From assembly GCA_030998225.1 (NCBI GenBank), contig JAPYXD010000484.1, forward strand, positions 1,488,001 through 1,552,000: DNA of 64,000 bases, in the 5' to 3' direction. Origin of the DNA: Diplolepis rosae. Taxonomy: Eukaryota > Arthropoda > Insecta > Hymenoptera > Diplolepididae. Position 1 is the first letter of the stretch. Every line of letters starts with the position of its first letter. The translations under genes were made by a program, and so were the position numbers. A model generated the notes under the pieces. The model worked only from the letters and a program-made list of their open reading frames with translations, had not been told where the DNA came from and did no database searches. Of this stretch, positions 43,801 through 55,805 are shown in pieces.

Positions 43801-46800
43801 TTAGTTGTTTTTATAACCCTTAATACATGAATATAAAAAAAGTTCCTGTGGAGTATTGTTTTAGCAACCTGGTGCATGATCCTAGTCAACGGGGTCATTG
43901 AAAATGCAATAGAATTTGCTTTTGGAAGAATTAGTGTTCGAATTTAAAAAAAATTCCAGTAGATTATTATTTTAGCGACCTGGTGTATGATCCTGGACAA
44001 AAGGGTCATTAAAAATGCATTGTTAGTTTTTTTATAACCCTTAATATATGAATATAAAAAAAGTTCCTGTGGAGTATTGTTTTAGCAACCTGGTGCATGA
44101 TCGTGGACAACAGGGTCATTGAAAATGCATTGTTAGTTGTTTTTATAACCCTTAATACATGAATATAAAAAAAGTTCCTGTGGAGTATTGTTTTAGCAAG
44201 CTGGTGCATGATCCTAGTCAACGGGGTCATTGAAAATGCAATAGTATTTGCTTTTGGAAGAATTAGTGTTCGAATTTAAAAAATGTTCCATTAGATTATT
44301 ATTTTAGCAACCTGGTGCATAATCGTGGACAACAGGGTCATGGAAAATGCAATAGAATTTGCTTTTGAAGAATTAGTGTTCGAATTCAAAAAAAGTTCCA
44401 GTAGATTATTATTTTAGCAACCTGGTGCATGATCGTGGACAACAGGGTCATTGAAAATGCATTGTTAGTTGTTTTTATAACTAATTATGTATAAATATAA
44501 CAAAAGTTCCTGTGGAGTATTATTTTAGCAATCTGGTGCATGATTCTGGGCAAACGGGTCTTTGCAAATGCGAAAGAATTTGCTTTTGAAAAAATTAGTG
44601 TTCAAATTTAAATAAGTTCCAGTAGATTATTATTTTAGCGACCTGGTGCATGATCGTGGACAACAGGGTCATTGAAAATGCATTGTTAGTTGTTTTTATA
44701 ACCCTTAATACATGAATATAAAAAAAGTTCCTGTGGAGTATTGTTTTAGCAACCTGGTGCATGATCCTAGTCAACGGGGTCATTGAAAATGCAATAGAAT
44801 TTGCTTTTGCAAGAATTAGTGTTCGAATTTAAAAAAAGTTCCAGTAGATTATTATTTTAGCAACCTGGTGCATAATCGTAGACAACGGGATCATTGAAAA
44901 TGCATTATCAGTTGTTTTTGTAACCCTTAATACATGAATATGAAAAATGTTCCTGTGGAGTATTGTTTTAACAACATGGTGCATCATCCTAGTCAACGGG
45001 GTCATTGAAAATGCAAGAGAATTTGCTGTTGAAAGAATTAGTGTTCGAATTTAAAAAAAGTTCCAGTTGATTATTTTTTCAGCGACCTGGTGCATGATCC
45101 TAGACAACAGGGTCATTAAAAATGCATTGTTAGTTGTTTTTTAACCCTTAATACATGAATATAAAAAAAGTTCCTGTGGAGCATTGTTTTAGCAACCTGG
45201 TGCATGATCCTAGACAACGGGGTCATTGAAAAAGCAATAGAAATTTCTGTTGAAAGAACTAGTGTTCGAATTCAAAAAAAGTTCCAGTTGATTATTTTTT
45301 CAGCGACCTGGTGCATGATCCTAGACAACAGGGTCATTAAAAATGCATTGTTAGTTGTTTTTTAACCCTTAATACATGAATATAAAAAAAGTTCCTGTGG
45401 AGCATTGTTTTAGCAACCTGGTGCATGATCCTAGACAACGGGGTCATTGAAAAAGCAATAGAAATTTCTGTTGAAAGAACTAGTGTTCGAATTCAAAAAA
45501 AGTTCCAGTTGATTATTTTTTCAGCGACCTGGTGCATGATCCTAGACAACAGGGTCATTAAAAATGCATTGTTAGTTGTTTTTTAACCCTTAATACATGA
45601 ATATAAAAAAAGTTCCTGTGGAGCATTGTTTTAGCAACCTGGTGCATGATCCTAGACAACGGGGTCATTGAAAAAGCAATAGAAATTTCTGTTGAAAGAA
45701 CTAGTGTTCGAATTCAAAAAAAGTTCCAGTTGATTATTGTTTTAGCAACCTGGTGTATGATCCTGGACGAAAGGGTCATTGAAAATGCATTGTTAGTTGT
45801 TTTTATAACCCTTAATATATGAATATAAAAAAAGTTCCTGTGGAGTATTGTTTTAGCAACCTGGTGCATGATCCTAGTCAACGGGGTCATTGAAAAAGAA
45901 ATAGAATTTCTGTTGAAAGAATTAGTGTTCGAATTTAAAAAAAGTTCCAGTTGATTATTATTTTAGCAACCTGGTGCATGATCCTAGTCAACGGGGTCAT
46001 TGAAAATGCAATAGAATTTGCTTTTGAAAGAATTAGTGTTCGAATTTAAATAAATTCCAGTTGATTATTATTTTAGCAACCTGGTGCATGATCGTGGACA
46101 ACGGGGTCATTGAAAATGCATTGTTAGTTGTTTTTATAACTCTTAATATATGAATATAAAAAAAGTTCCTGTGGAGTATTGTTTTAGCAACCTGGTGCAT
46201 GATCCTAGTCAACGGGGTCATTGAAAATGCAATAGAATTTGCTTTTGGAAGAATTAGTGTTCGAATTTAAAAAATGTTCCAGTAGATTATTATTTTAGCA
46301 ACCTGGTGCATAATCGTGGACAACAGGGTCATGGAAAATGCAATAGAATTTGCTTTCGGAAGAATTAGTGTTCGAATTTAAAAAAAGTTCCAGTAGATTA
46401 TTATTTTAGCAACCTGGTGCATGATCATGGACAACGGGGTAATTGAAAATGCATTCTAAGTTGTTTTTATAACCCTTAATATATGAATATAAAAAAGTTC
46501 CTGTGGAGTATTGTTATAGCAACCTGGTGCATGATCCTAGTCAACGGGGTCATTGAAAATGCAATAGAATTTGCTTTTGGAAGAATTAGTGTTCGAATTT
46601 AAAAAAAGTTCCAGTTGATTATTATTTTAGCAACCTGGTGCATGATCATGGACAACGGAGTCATTGAAAATTCATTTTTAGTTGTTTTTATAACTCTTAA
46701 TACATGAATATAAAAAAAGTTCCTGTGGAGTATAACGGGGTCATTGAAAATGCAATAGAATTTGCTTTTGGAAGAATTAGTGTTCGAATTTAAAAAAAGT

Positions 46801-47545
46801 TCCAGTAGATTATTATTTTAGCAACCTGGTGCATAATCGTGGACAACAGGGTCATGGAAAATGCAATAGAATTTGCTTTTGAAGAATTAGTGTTCGAATT
46901 TAAAAAAATTTCCAGTAGATTATTATTTTAGCGACCTGGTGCATGATCCTGGACAACAGGGTCATTAAAAATGCATTGTTAGTTGTTTTTATAACTATTT
47001 ATGTATAAATATAACAAAAGTTACTGTGGAGTATTATTTTAGCAATCTGGTGCATGATTCTGGGCAACCGGGTCTTAGCAAATGCGAAAGAATTTGCTTT
47101 TGAAAGAATTAGTGTTCAAATTTAAATAAGTTCCTGTTTATTATTATTTTAGCGACGTGGTGCATGATCATGGACAACGGGGTAATTGAAAATTCATTTT
47201 TAGTTGTTTTTATAACTCTTAATATATGAATATAAAAAAAGTTCCTGTGGAGTATTGTTTTAGCAACCTGGTGCATAATCCTAGTCAACGGGGTCATTGA
47301 AAATGCAAGAGAATTTGCTGTTGAAAGAATTAGTGTTCGAATTTAAAAAAAGTTCCAGTAGATTATTATTTTAGTGACCTGCTGCATGATCCTGGACAAC
47401 TGGGTCATTAAAAATGCACTGTTAGTTGTTTTTATAACCCTTAATATATGAATATAAAAAAAGTTCCTGTGGAGTATTGTTTTAGCAACCTGGTGCATGA
47501 TCCTAGACAACGGGGTCATTGAAAATGCAATAAAATTTGCTTTTG
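40890..47545. repeat. 111-bp satellite array in 222-bp dimers
   Basis: About 60 monomers of ~111 bp, each with TTTTAGCAACCTGGTGCATG and GGGTCATTGAAAATGCA. Two monomer types usually alternate: type A has TTTGCTTTTGGAAGAATTAG, type B has GTTGTTTTTATAACCCTTAA. Orientation flips at about 41395. At 45061-45720 three successive ~221-bp dimers are virtually identical, a recent local amplification. 111 is 37 codons, so type B monomers stay open in one minus frame across repeats. That is a consequence of period, not evidence of a gene. Confidence 0.95.
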
Positions 47546-47827
47546 TAACCATTAATGTTTAAATATTATCATTAACTATCACAGTTATAGTTTTAATAAA
47601 GTTTTCTGTTGTACTTCACTTTTCAAAATGCTTCTCAAAGAATTTACTCTAAGTGCCATCTATTGTTCAATTTTAAAATTACACATTTCTCCACTGCCGA
47701 CATTCACCCATTCTGACAAGTGTTAGTCTCTCTATTATGAAAATAATAAGCGATCAAGAAGTGTAGCCTGAAGTTGACAGTTTCTGGGAGAAAAAAACTT
47801 TTGGAGAAATCGATTTGTAGACAATTA

Positions 47828-47991
47828 TGGTGCATTTATACCTCTGTCTGCCTGACCGGTGCGGACAGAAAATACATAAGAGCAAAAAAGACAGACGTTT
47901 TCTTTTTGTCCAATTTTACACTGTCTGTCTCCTTTACTCTTATGTATTTTCTGTCCTCACCGGTCAGGCAGATAGAGGTATAAATGCACCA
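47828..47991. mobile_element. hairpin MITE with TTA target duplication
   Basis: The ends TGGTGCATTTATACCTCTGT and their inverse are flanked by TTA (47825-47827 and 47992-47994). Excising it and one TTA restores the arm sequence seen intact near 40610-40620. Three-base TTA/TAA duplications are the mark of PIF/Harbinger elements. The palindrome is 164 bp, with inner TGACCGGTG and ATAAGAG blocks. Confidence 0.85.
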
Positions 47992-49140
47992 TTAATACCC
48001 TACCCTTAGTCCACGGGGGTGAAGCGCCCAATGGAAAAGGTGGAATCACGTTGAGAACCACGGTCCATGCAAAACTGCCGTAATCATATAAGCAACTATT
48101 TATAAATTTTTATATAATTTCTCAACGATTAACGTAGTTTGTTTTGAATTTTCATCATGTTTTCAAGTATTTGTTTTCTGTCACCATCGTTACGATTCTT
48201 AACGTTTGGGTCCTCGTAATATTAATTTATGTATTAATTACGTTATTTAGTCATCCATGAAATAGGTATCTGGAATATGTTTATAATTCGACTCTTTTTT
48301 TACATTTTGTACAAATTATGGCATTAAAGGTATGTATATATTATATTCATATATAGTTGTCGTTTATATATCTTCTCCCTATTCGGTTATATTATTATAT
48401 ATAATATCTCTCTTTCTATATCGAAAAACTAAAAATTATGTGATCGACTTTATGAAATTTTACTATATGAACTGTATTTTCCCAGTAATCATGAAGTCAT
48501 GAATACGGATTCAATTTCCTTCACCTTGAAGGAAATACTCTTCACCTTTGGTCATAAGGATTTAGCAATGGTCGCAGTAAGTTTAATATATGTAAAGTCA
48601 ACAATCTGTTCAAAAATTTAATAGAAAATAGAAAAAACACATAAATTTCTATCATTTTCAGGTTTAGACTTGTCAAATGCAGATGGAAGAAAAGAGGAGG
48701 CAATACTTGCATTGACTGTTCGAACACCTCGAAAATACTTTCAACAGTAAATCTTACGATTTAAATTAATTAAAAAATTTTCGGTGAATCAATTTTTGCC
48801 ACATTTTTATAAAATGCAAATAATTTAGAAATCTTAGATAATCTCTAATCTATTATTGTTTAAAATTTGAAAATATTATAATTTATTGAATTCTTCCAAA
48901 TTTAAAAAAAATAATTTTAAATGTAAAGCCTTGATGACTAATATTTCTGTAATTGAAATCCTTTTAAATTGAATAACTTTAATACGAATTATTAGGAATT
49001 TGATATCAGTTTCCAATTTTGAGCATTTGAAAGTGAAAAAATGTGTATTTAAATTTTATTGTACAATTTCATACTGAAATCCTTCATAGTTTCAGCTGTG
49101 AATAAAATAATTCAATATTAATATAAATAAATTCAAATTC

Positions 49141-49367
49141 TTAAAGAATTTGAAATCTGCCTGTGGAAAAAAAGATACTTTCGACTACAGAAAGATTTCA
49201 AATTCTTTAATAATTTGAATTTATTTGCATTATTTGCGATAAAAGAGTTTGAAATTCTCTACGAGGACACCTGTCGACAACGTATCCTATCTAATACGCG
49301 ACTAGTAATCCTCCGATAATGAAGGCAGTGACAAAAATTCTAAACTCAACTAATTAATTTAAAATAT
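49141..49367. repeat. SINE-like repeat, copy 3
   Basis: Shares AAGAATTTGAAATCTGCCTG, GGAAAAAAAGATACTTTCGA and the final CTAAACTCAACTAATTAATT with copies at 8300 and 24246. The central part differs and contains GACACCTGTCGACAACG. It lies within the left non-coding part of the P element. Confidence 0.55.
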
Positions 49368-49712
49368 TAATATAATTCAATAGAGTTAAAGTTTTTATAT
49401 TGTAGAGGAATTTAAGTTTTTAAGTTATAACTTATATGAAATTGAATAATTTAGAGTTTGTCTTTCAAAATTACAAAACTTTATTCCCTATTTGGAAGGA
49501 ACAATTTTAAATAGAAAGCGCTTGAATTGGAATAATTTTTATGTTAAAAATAAAATTTTCATTTTATTCTTAACTATTTATTTGCGGCTTTGAAATAATT
49601 TAAAATTTTTTAAATTGAAATATATGCTGCTTTCAGTGCTGATAGCAAGAAAACTGTTTCCAAGTCTCAGATCGATGAATCCACGCAAGGTTAAGAAGAA
49701 GAAGAAAAATAA

Positions 49713-49740
49713 GATGATAATGATGATGATGATGATGATT
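49713..49740. repeat. GAT microsatellite
   Basis: Short (GAT)n run, with one interruption, in the P-element leader. Confidence 0.8.
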
Positions 49741-49878
49741 TGAATCGATGTAGGCATGAAGTGCAAGCTCGGTTAAACTTAAAATGTAGTAACAATGCTG
49801 TGAGTTTACTGTGATAACTAATCATAAGTAATATAAGTATATTACAATTGTAAGACCGGTCACTTTCGTTAGTTATTA

Positions 49879-52800
49879 ATGTCAGTTTCAAAACCAAAGC
49901 TCCAATGGTCATGTAAATTTCCAGGATGTGACAAAAAGTATTATCTTCACTCTGATGAAAATATAAAAAATCCTCGATTTCATAGGTTTCCACGAGATAA
50001 TGAAACTCGTAAGAAATGGCAAAAAGTTTGCCAAATAGAGATATTTGTTTATTGTCGCAACTTTTATGTTTGTGATAAACATTTTTTAGACAATGATTAT
50101 GTCAACCATCGGAAACAAAGACTTAATTATAATGCAGTACCATCCGCATCAAATAAACCTACGAATGAAAAAACCGCAGATCCTTTCGAAGCTGTACTTG
50201 ACGTACAATCTTCAAGCACTGGTCTTGACAATCAGCCTTCTGTTTTGCAGGATATCACAAACTCTAGTAAACCTTCTACCACTACAACTACATCTAATTC
50301 TAATCAACAACTTTTGTTAAATAATTCTTGCCATACTGATTTTTCTAACACAAACATCGAACTTGAAAACTTGAGTCATCAAATTCTAACCTTCATGATA
50401 ATTGTGGAGAAAAAATTTCATCTAATAATTTCTCTCATTGCGAATCAGAATCTCCTAAAAAAGATTTAAATTCCAGTGACAAACTAACTCTAATTTCAGA
50501 TCAAGAACTTATTAAACTTGGAGACATATTAACAGGTAGTTTGGATACTGAAGGTGAAGGAGACCAGTTGCATAAAGATAATGCTTCAAAAGTGGATGCT
50601 AATACTAACAACATTTCTCCAGCGAAAAAAAGAAAGCTCAATCAAGGACTTCTTACGCAAATAGGTTTACGTAAAAGAAATCTTTCTCCTACTCAAGAAA
50701 AAATGCACAAAATTCATATACAAGTCACGAACAGAATATCTAAACTTAAAAGCGCATTAAAAAATAAAGATGAACAAGTCAAGACTTTAAGACACTTATA
50801 CAAAAAAGAACTTTTCCATGTTATTGAAAGAGATTTGAATGATGTGACTAAAGAATTCATAGAGTCTCAAATAAAAAACAGTAAAAGATCACCAACTCAG
50901 CGAAAATGGACAGTCGATGATAAAGCTTTCTTTCTTTCCTGGTACAAACGTAGTCCAAAGTTATATAAATTCTTAGGTTCTCATTTTATATTACCGAGCG
51001 CGCGTTTATTAAAAGGTGTTTTATCAAAGATACCCTTCGGTACGGGTATTAATCAGTCTGTGATAGATAATTTAAAACGAAAGGTTGCAAAAATGCGTAA
51101 AAGAGATAGATACTGTTCTTTGTTGTTTGATGAAATAAGTCTCCATTCAGGTTTGCATTATGACACGCGCACACAAAAATTAATTGGATATGAAGATTTA
51201 GGTCACTTAGGTCGTTCCGTTCAGAGAGCAGATCATGCTCTTGTTTTCATGGTCAGAGGTGTCGCTCGTCCTTGGAAACAAGTTTTAGCCTACTATTTCA
51301 CAGCAGGTACTATTCCTACACAAAGTTTGAAAAATCTCATTGTAACGTTAATAGCTCAGTTGCAAAACATAGGGTTGAATTTGTTGTCCACCGTTTGTGA
51401 CCAAGGGCCTACGAACAAGGCTGCTGTTACTCAATTGTGCGCCGAAACAAACCAAACAGAGGATCAGTTTTACTTTATTGTAAATGAACACCATGTAACA
51501 ATTATGTATGATGTTCCTCATTTACTAAAAAATACAAGAAATGCCTTGTTAACTTGTAATTTAGAAATGCACGGTGGGAAATTAGCTAAATTTCAATATA
51601 TTCAGAAGGCTTTTGAATTAGATCAGAAAAAGAAATTTCGAATGTTGAAAAAATTAAAACCAGAACATTTTAAGAAAGGCCATAGATATTATCAAATGAA
51701 AGTTGGTGTGGCAGCTGCTCAGTTGAGTAACCATATGGCAGGAAGCATTGAACATTTTGTAGCGTCAAATGAATTGCCGTCAGAGGCTTTATTCACTGCA
51801 GAATTTGTGGATATAATTGATCATTTATTCGATTCTATGAACGGATCAACGTATAAAAGTTCCGAGGACAAACCATATAGATGTGGTGTGAGCAATTCAT
51901 CTCCCCATTTCACATTTTGGGATAAATTATTAATTGAAATCCCTAAATGGAAACTTTGGCGGGAGAAATTAAATAGAAAAACAGGAAATAATGAATGGAA
52001 AGATGTTACAAACAATTTTTCTTTTCTTGGCGGTTGGGTAGTAAATATAAAATCGCTAAAGTTCTTGTGGTCTAAGTTAAAAGAGGAAGGATTCTCGTAT
52101 TTATGTGTTCGTTCTTTAAATCAGGATCCTGTAGAAAATTTGTTCTGCAATATCAGACAGCACGGTATTAGCAATACGAACCCAACTTGCTTTCAATTTA
52201 CAGCTGCCCTTAAGACAGTTCTTGTGAACAGTATGTCACAACCTACGAGTGGTAAAAGTAATTGCGAAGACGATGATTGCACACCGTTAGATAATTTACG
52301 TGAATTCATTACAGACAATTGTGAAGATATTGCCTCTGAATCAGAGGAACAGATTGAGTTAGAAGTTAAAACATATTTAAACATAGAAAAGAGTAATTTA
52401 ACTTTTGAAAATAGCCGCGAGATTTCAAGCATAGCCAGTAATTTATTAGCCATTATTAAGGTACCGGAAAATTGTCAAACGTGTCAAGACTCATTATTTT
52501 CCAAAGAGATAACAGAAAGAGATTTTATGTCACTTCTCGATGTGAACCTGAATGATCAATCTGCGCAAACTTACGCCAGTGACTCGGTATTACTATTAAT
52601 AGAAAATACTTATAACTACCTATGGAATTTTTTAAAAGAAAATGGTCACAAGTATCCTCTTGAGGAAATTTTTATACAATTTTTTAAACAAAATTGTTCA
52701 GCATACAGATCTTTCTGCAAAGATCACTCTTGCGAAAGACTTATTGTAAGCGAATGTTTCTGTATTATAATACAAAAATTTGTAAAACAAGGTAAAGCGA

Positions 52801-52928
52801 CTGGAGAAACTACAGGGAGTGAAATTCCTAAAGTAGCTGAACTTTTTCAAGTTCCAACATTTGATTCTGAACTTTCCGTAGGCCATAAAAAGAAAATGAA
52901 GAAGTTTATAGAATCTAAAAGTAAATGA
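49879..52928 (+). pseudogene. THAP-type P-element transposase, one frameshift
   Basis: Two frames that join at about 50380 encode one ~1,016-residue protein; the break looks like loss of a single base in a short A run. The N-terminus (ATG at 49879) is a THAP finger: C12, C17, HRFP at 35-38, W47, C65 and H68 (YVCDKHF). Next comes a Ser/Thr/Asn-rich linker, a basic stretch (PAKKRKLNQG) and a helical region like the dimerising zipper. The second frame (50541 onward, open further upstream) has catalytic residues in LLFDEISLHSG, VCDQGPTNKAAV and QDPVENLF, and YDVPHLLKNTRN of the GTP-binding insertion. These match D, D and E of P/THAP9 transposases, which cut element ends using GTP as cofactor in the nucleus. 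There are no introns, unlike the Drosophila P gene. If the frameshift is a sequencing error, the gene would be intact. Confidence 0.92.
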
Positions 52929-53863
52929 TTAATTGATTATTCTAAAAACCTTTTTATAGAGATATTCTGATCTTTTGTATTTTCGAAAAAAGCAGAGAAA
53001 ATTATCTGAGTAGATAGGTATATATTTTTAGCATTCAATTATCATAAAATAAATTTCATCATTTTTCCACACGTTAAAGTTTAGTATTTATAAAAAATAT
53101 GGCTTTAATTCAACACTTGACTCTTCTGTGATGCATAATTAAACTTTCATGATGAATTTTTAAACTTTAGGTATAATATTTAACAATGTTAACATTTTTA
53201 TTACACGCCGTGTGCCGAATATAAAGATATGTTATTTTTCACATACATAATTTTAATTGAGATTTCAATCTCTTCTCATCGCCAAAGAAAAATTTATATT
53301 CTTATTTAAGTGATCTTGAACTGTTAAAAAAATGTTTTGACCAGTTATCAGACTAAATGATGTATCGTTTCATACACCTAAAGTTATTTTAGTGTTTAAA
53401 GTATTACGTAAAATTAAAAATTTTATTGTTAATTATGAGTTCAAACATAAATAATTTCAGAGGATAAAAATGTTTTATTATTTAAAATACGTATATTACA
53501 AGTCCTTTAAGATATTTATAATTTAAGAACTTTTAAAGCAAAATCATTGAATACTTTATTTCATCTTCAATAAAAAAAATAATGAAATAAAACGAAAAAA
53601 AATTTCTAGAATCACATTTTTCATTGAAGAATCTAGTTTAATGAAATACTACTTTAAAAATTATATGTGCACCTAGGAAAATTTTATCTGATTATTTTAT
53701 TATTTTTATTTAAAAAAAATAGAAAATAAAAAGAAAGCTATTTAAATCTCGTGCCAATATATCCATGCAAAACTACGTGATCATTTAATAACCATTTTCA
53801 CAGTTGTTCAACGATCATGGTGGTTTTGTTGCTCAACTATTTGCGTTGCGCTTCACCCCCGTG
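52929..53863. other. 3' non-coding part of the P element
   Basis: AT-rich, ending in the subterminal direct repeat and the 16-bp terminal repeat. No ORF is supported. Confidence 0.7.
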
Positions 53864-53871
53864 CCTTAGTC

Positions 53872-54510
53872 TTTAACCAACTTCACATTCAGTTCGGTTA
53901 TCCTGCTGGTACAATACTGTATTTTATCCAAAGCTGATCTAAAAGTTTGTTTAAATATCTAACATTGAGGTTAGAATCGAATGAAAAAAGACACAATAAT
54001 AAACACAACATAGGTCGTGATTCCGTTTACGCTCTACATACAACAACTTGTGCAATGTACTATTTTTCACTAAATTGAGTACAGATTTTATACCTTAAAA
54101 TTAACGAAAGATTCAGATGGAATGGAAATGAAAATTCTTGTTGTAGTCAGCTGTTCGTCTGGTATAATGAAAATAAATATCGCCATTCTAGCTAAATTAA
54201 ATTTAGAAGACAGATTTGTTGCTTATCTACTATTTATCATTATTTGAATTAAGATATATTTTTTACGAACTATTTCAAATTCATTTTTAGATACATACAG
54301 TATTACATTAAATATTGATATTAACGTGCATATTATTTAGTACAATACTTTTAAAGTATGAAGAAGTTTGAATTAACCACGAATTGTCATTTGAGTCATT
54401 TTCACCATATTTGTTACCAGGTAGCAGTTATTTCATATATCCCTGTTCCTGCTATACTCTAATGTCTGCATCGAATAAATGATATCGCTGATATCATTCA
54501 AAGATCATCT
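53872..54510. other. non-coding stretch between P element and mariner
   Basis: No gene or repeat is supported. Confidence 0.45.
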
Positions 54511-54512
54511 TA

Positions 54513-55736
54513 TTGGGTTGTCCCAGAAGTAATTGCCGATTTCACATATAGATGTCTTCGACCATCTTTTTGAATGGCTTCTTTGAATTTCATGATTTTT
54601 CCTTCTAGCATATGTTAGTTGTCACTCATAGCTTACTTTACGAACAAATTGCGTGTAATTTCGTATACAGTTGTTAGTTTTGCATCAACTTTAAGATGGA
54701 GTGTAAAAACGAGCATTTTTGTCCTATTTTGCTTTTTTATTTCCGTAAAGGAAAGAACGCTGCACAGGCTGCTAAAAAGTTGCGTGATGTGTATGGTGAG
54801 GAAACCTTAAAAGACAGACAGTGTCAAAATTGGTTTGATAAATTCCGTTCTGGCTATTTTCCACTCAAAGATGAGCAACGTTCAGGTCGGCCAAATAAAT
54901 TTGATGACCAAATCAAAGCCATAATCGAATCAGATGGTCATGTAACTGTGCGACTCATTAAAAAACTTGATATTTGGATTCATTTCACATGAATTGAAAG
55001 AAATTCATTTCAAAAAACGTATCGACGCTTGTGATTTGCATCTTACACGCAATGAATTCGATCCTTTTTTGAAACGAATTATCACTGGTGATGAAAAATG
55101 GATTGTTTACAATAACATTGTTCGAAAACGATCATTATCCAAGCGTGATGAACCACCACAAACAACATCGAAAGTTGAATTGCATCAAAAAAAGATTATG
55201 CTGTCTGTATGGTGGGATTGGAAAGGTGTGGTATTTTTTGAGCTGCTTCCAAAGAACGAAACGATTAATTCGGATGTCTACTGTCGTCAGCTGAACAAAT
55301 TGAACGCAGTGGTAACAGAAAAACGGCCAGAATTGGTAAATCGTAAAGGTGTAATTTTTCACTATACATCGCTATACCACACACATCTTTAGCCACTCGC
55401 CGAAAATTATTGAGGCTTGCTTGGGAAGTGATGTTACATCCACCATATAACCCTGACCTTGCACCATTAGATTACTATTTATTTCGATCTTTACAGAATT
55501 CCTTGAATGGTAAAACTTCCAATGATGATGGAGCTGTGCAATTGCACTTGGTTCAGGTTTTTGCCGATAAAGACCAGAAGTTCTATGAGCGTGGAATCAT
55601 GAAGTTACCAGAAAGATGGCAAAAGGTTGTTGAACAAAATGGAAAATATATCACTGATTAAAGTTCATTCCTTCCATTTAAAAAAATGTGTTTAATTTGT
55701 ATTCAAAGATCGGCAATTACTTCTGGGACAAGCTAA
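54513..55736 (+). mobile_element. full-length but dead mariner element
   Basis: The left end TTGGGTTGTCCCAGAAGTAA and the inverse of TTAGCTTGTCCCAGAAGTAA at the right are each flanked by TA (54511-54512 and 55737-55738). The length of 1,224 bp is about normal for the family. The transposase inside is broken (see the next entry). Confidence 0.92.
54696..55661 (+). pseudogene. mariner transposase with deletion and lost catalytic residue
   Basis: Three plus frames make up the protein. The first (from ATG 54696) has YFRKGKNAAQAAKKLRDVYG, QCQNWFDKFRSG and SGRPNKFDDQIKAI. About 25 residues of the second helix-turn-helix are deleted before KLDIWI. The middle frame has the first catalytic aspartate (ITGDEKWIVYNN) and WWDWKGVVFFELLP. 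Where the second aspartate should be (usual HQDNARPH), the sequence reads FHYTSLYHTHL, so the residue is lost. The third frame has YNPDLAPLDYYLF with the last aspartate, and ends at a stop at ~55661. It has a close resemblance to cecropia-type mariners and is inactive. Confidence 0.92.
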
Positions 55737-55805
55737 TACATTCACTTGTTCGTTTCCAGCAATAAAAGATTGGATTTTTATAATTATACCAGGGGCAATA
55801 CTTTT

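Larger units (their letters stand above)
40602..48003. mobile_element. inverted-repeat element housing a satellite array
   Basis: The outer ends GGGTAGGGTGGTATTAATTG (left) and their inverse (right, ending near 48003) start arms of ~290 bp (40602-40890 and ~47545-48003). The arms share GAAATCGATTTCTCC, TTCTTGATCGCTTATTATTT and TTCTTTGAGAAGCATTTTGA. Between them is the 111-bp satellite array. The first few monomers (40890-41390) are in the opposite orientation to the other ~55, so the inverted arm extends into the array. The right arm is interrupted by a 164-bp MITE. This is a foldback-type transposon with internal tandem repeats. No transposase is seen. Confidence 0.8.
48012..53863 (+). mobile_element. 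P element, 5.85 kb, young
   Basis: The perfect 16-bp inverted ends CACGGGGGTGAAGCGC / GCGCTTCACCCCCGTG are flanked by identical 8-bp CCTTAGTC (48004-48011 and 53864-53871), the target duplication length of P elements. Near each end TCCATGCAAAACT..CGT.ATCAT recurs in the same orientation (48065-48098 and 53760-53795), a subterminal repeat that could be a transposase binding site. One long intronless transposase gene lies inside. The left non-coding part (1.87 kb) contains SINE-like copy 3 and a GAT microsatellite; the right non-coding part is ~930 bp. The element inserted exactly at the right edge of the satellite-bearing element. Confidence 0.92.

Noticed and set aside
40890..47545. CRISPR-like or centromeric array
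   Set aside because: Monomers are contiguous with no unique spacers, and the array lies inside inverted arms; nothing here shows centromere function.
41399..47552. Repeated open frames on the minus strand (MTPLTRIMHQVAK...)
   Set aside because: They are the 111-bp satellite read in a frame-preserving period; type A monomers have stops and no start/stop context supports genes.
48503..48752. Two-exon candidate starting MNTDSISFTLKEILF with a GTAAGT donor
   Set aside because: The best acceptors give an immediate stop or only a 41-residue product; it lies in the P-element leader and phase is unconvincing.
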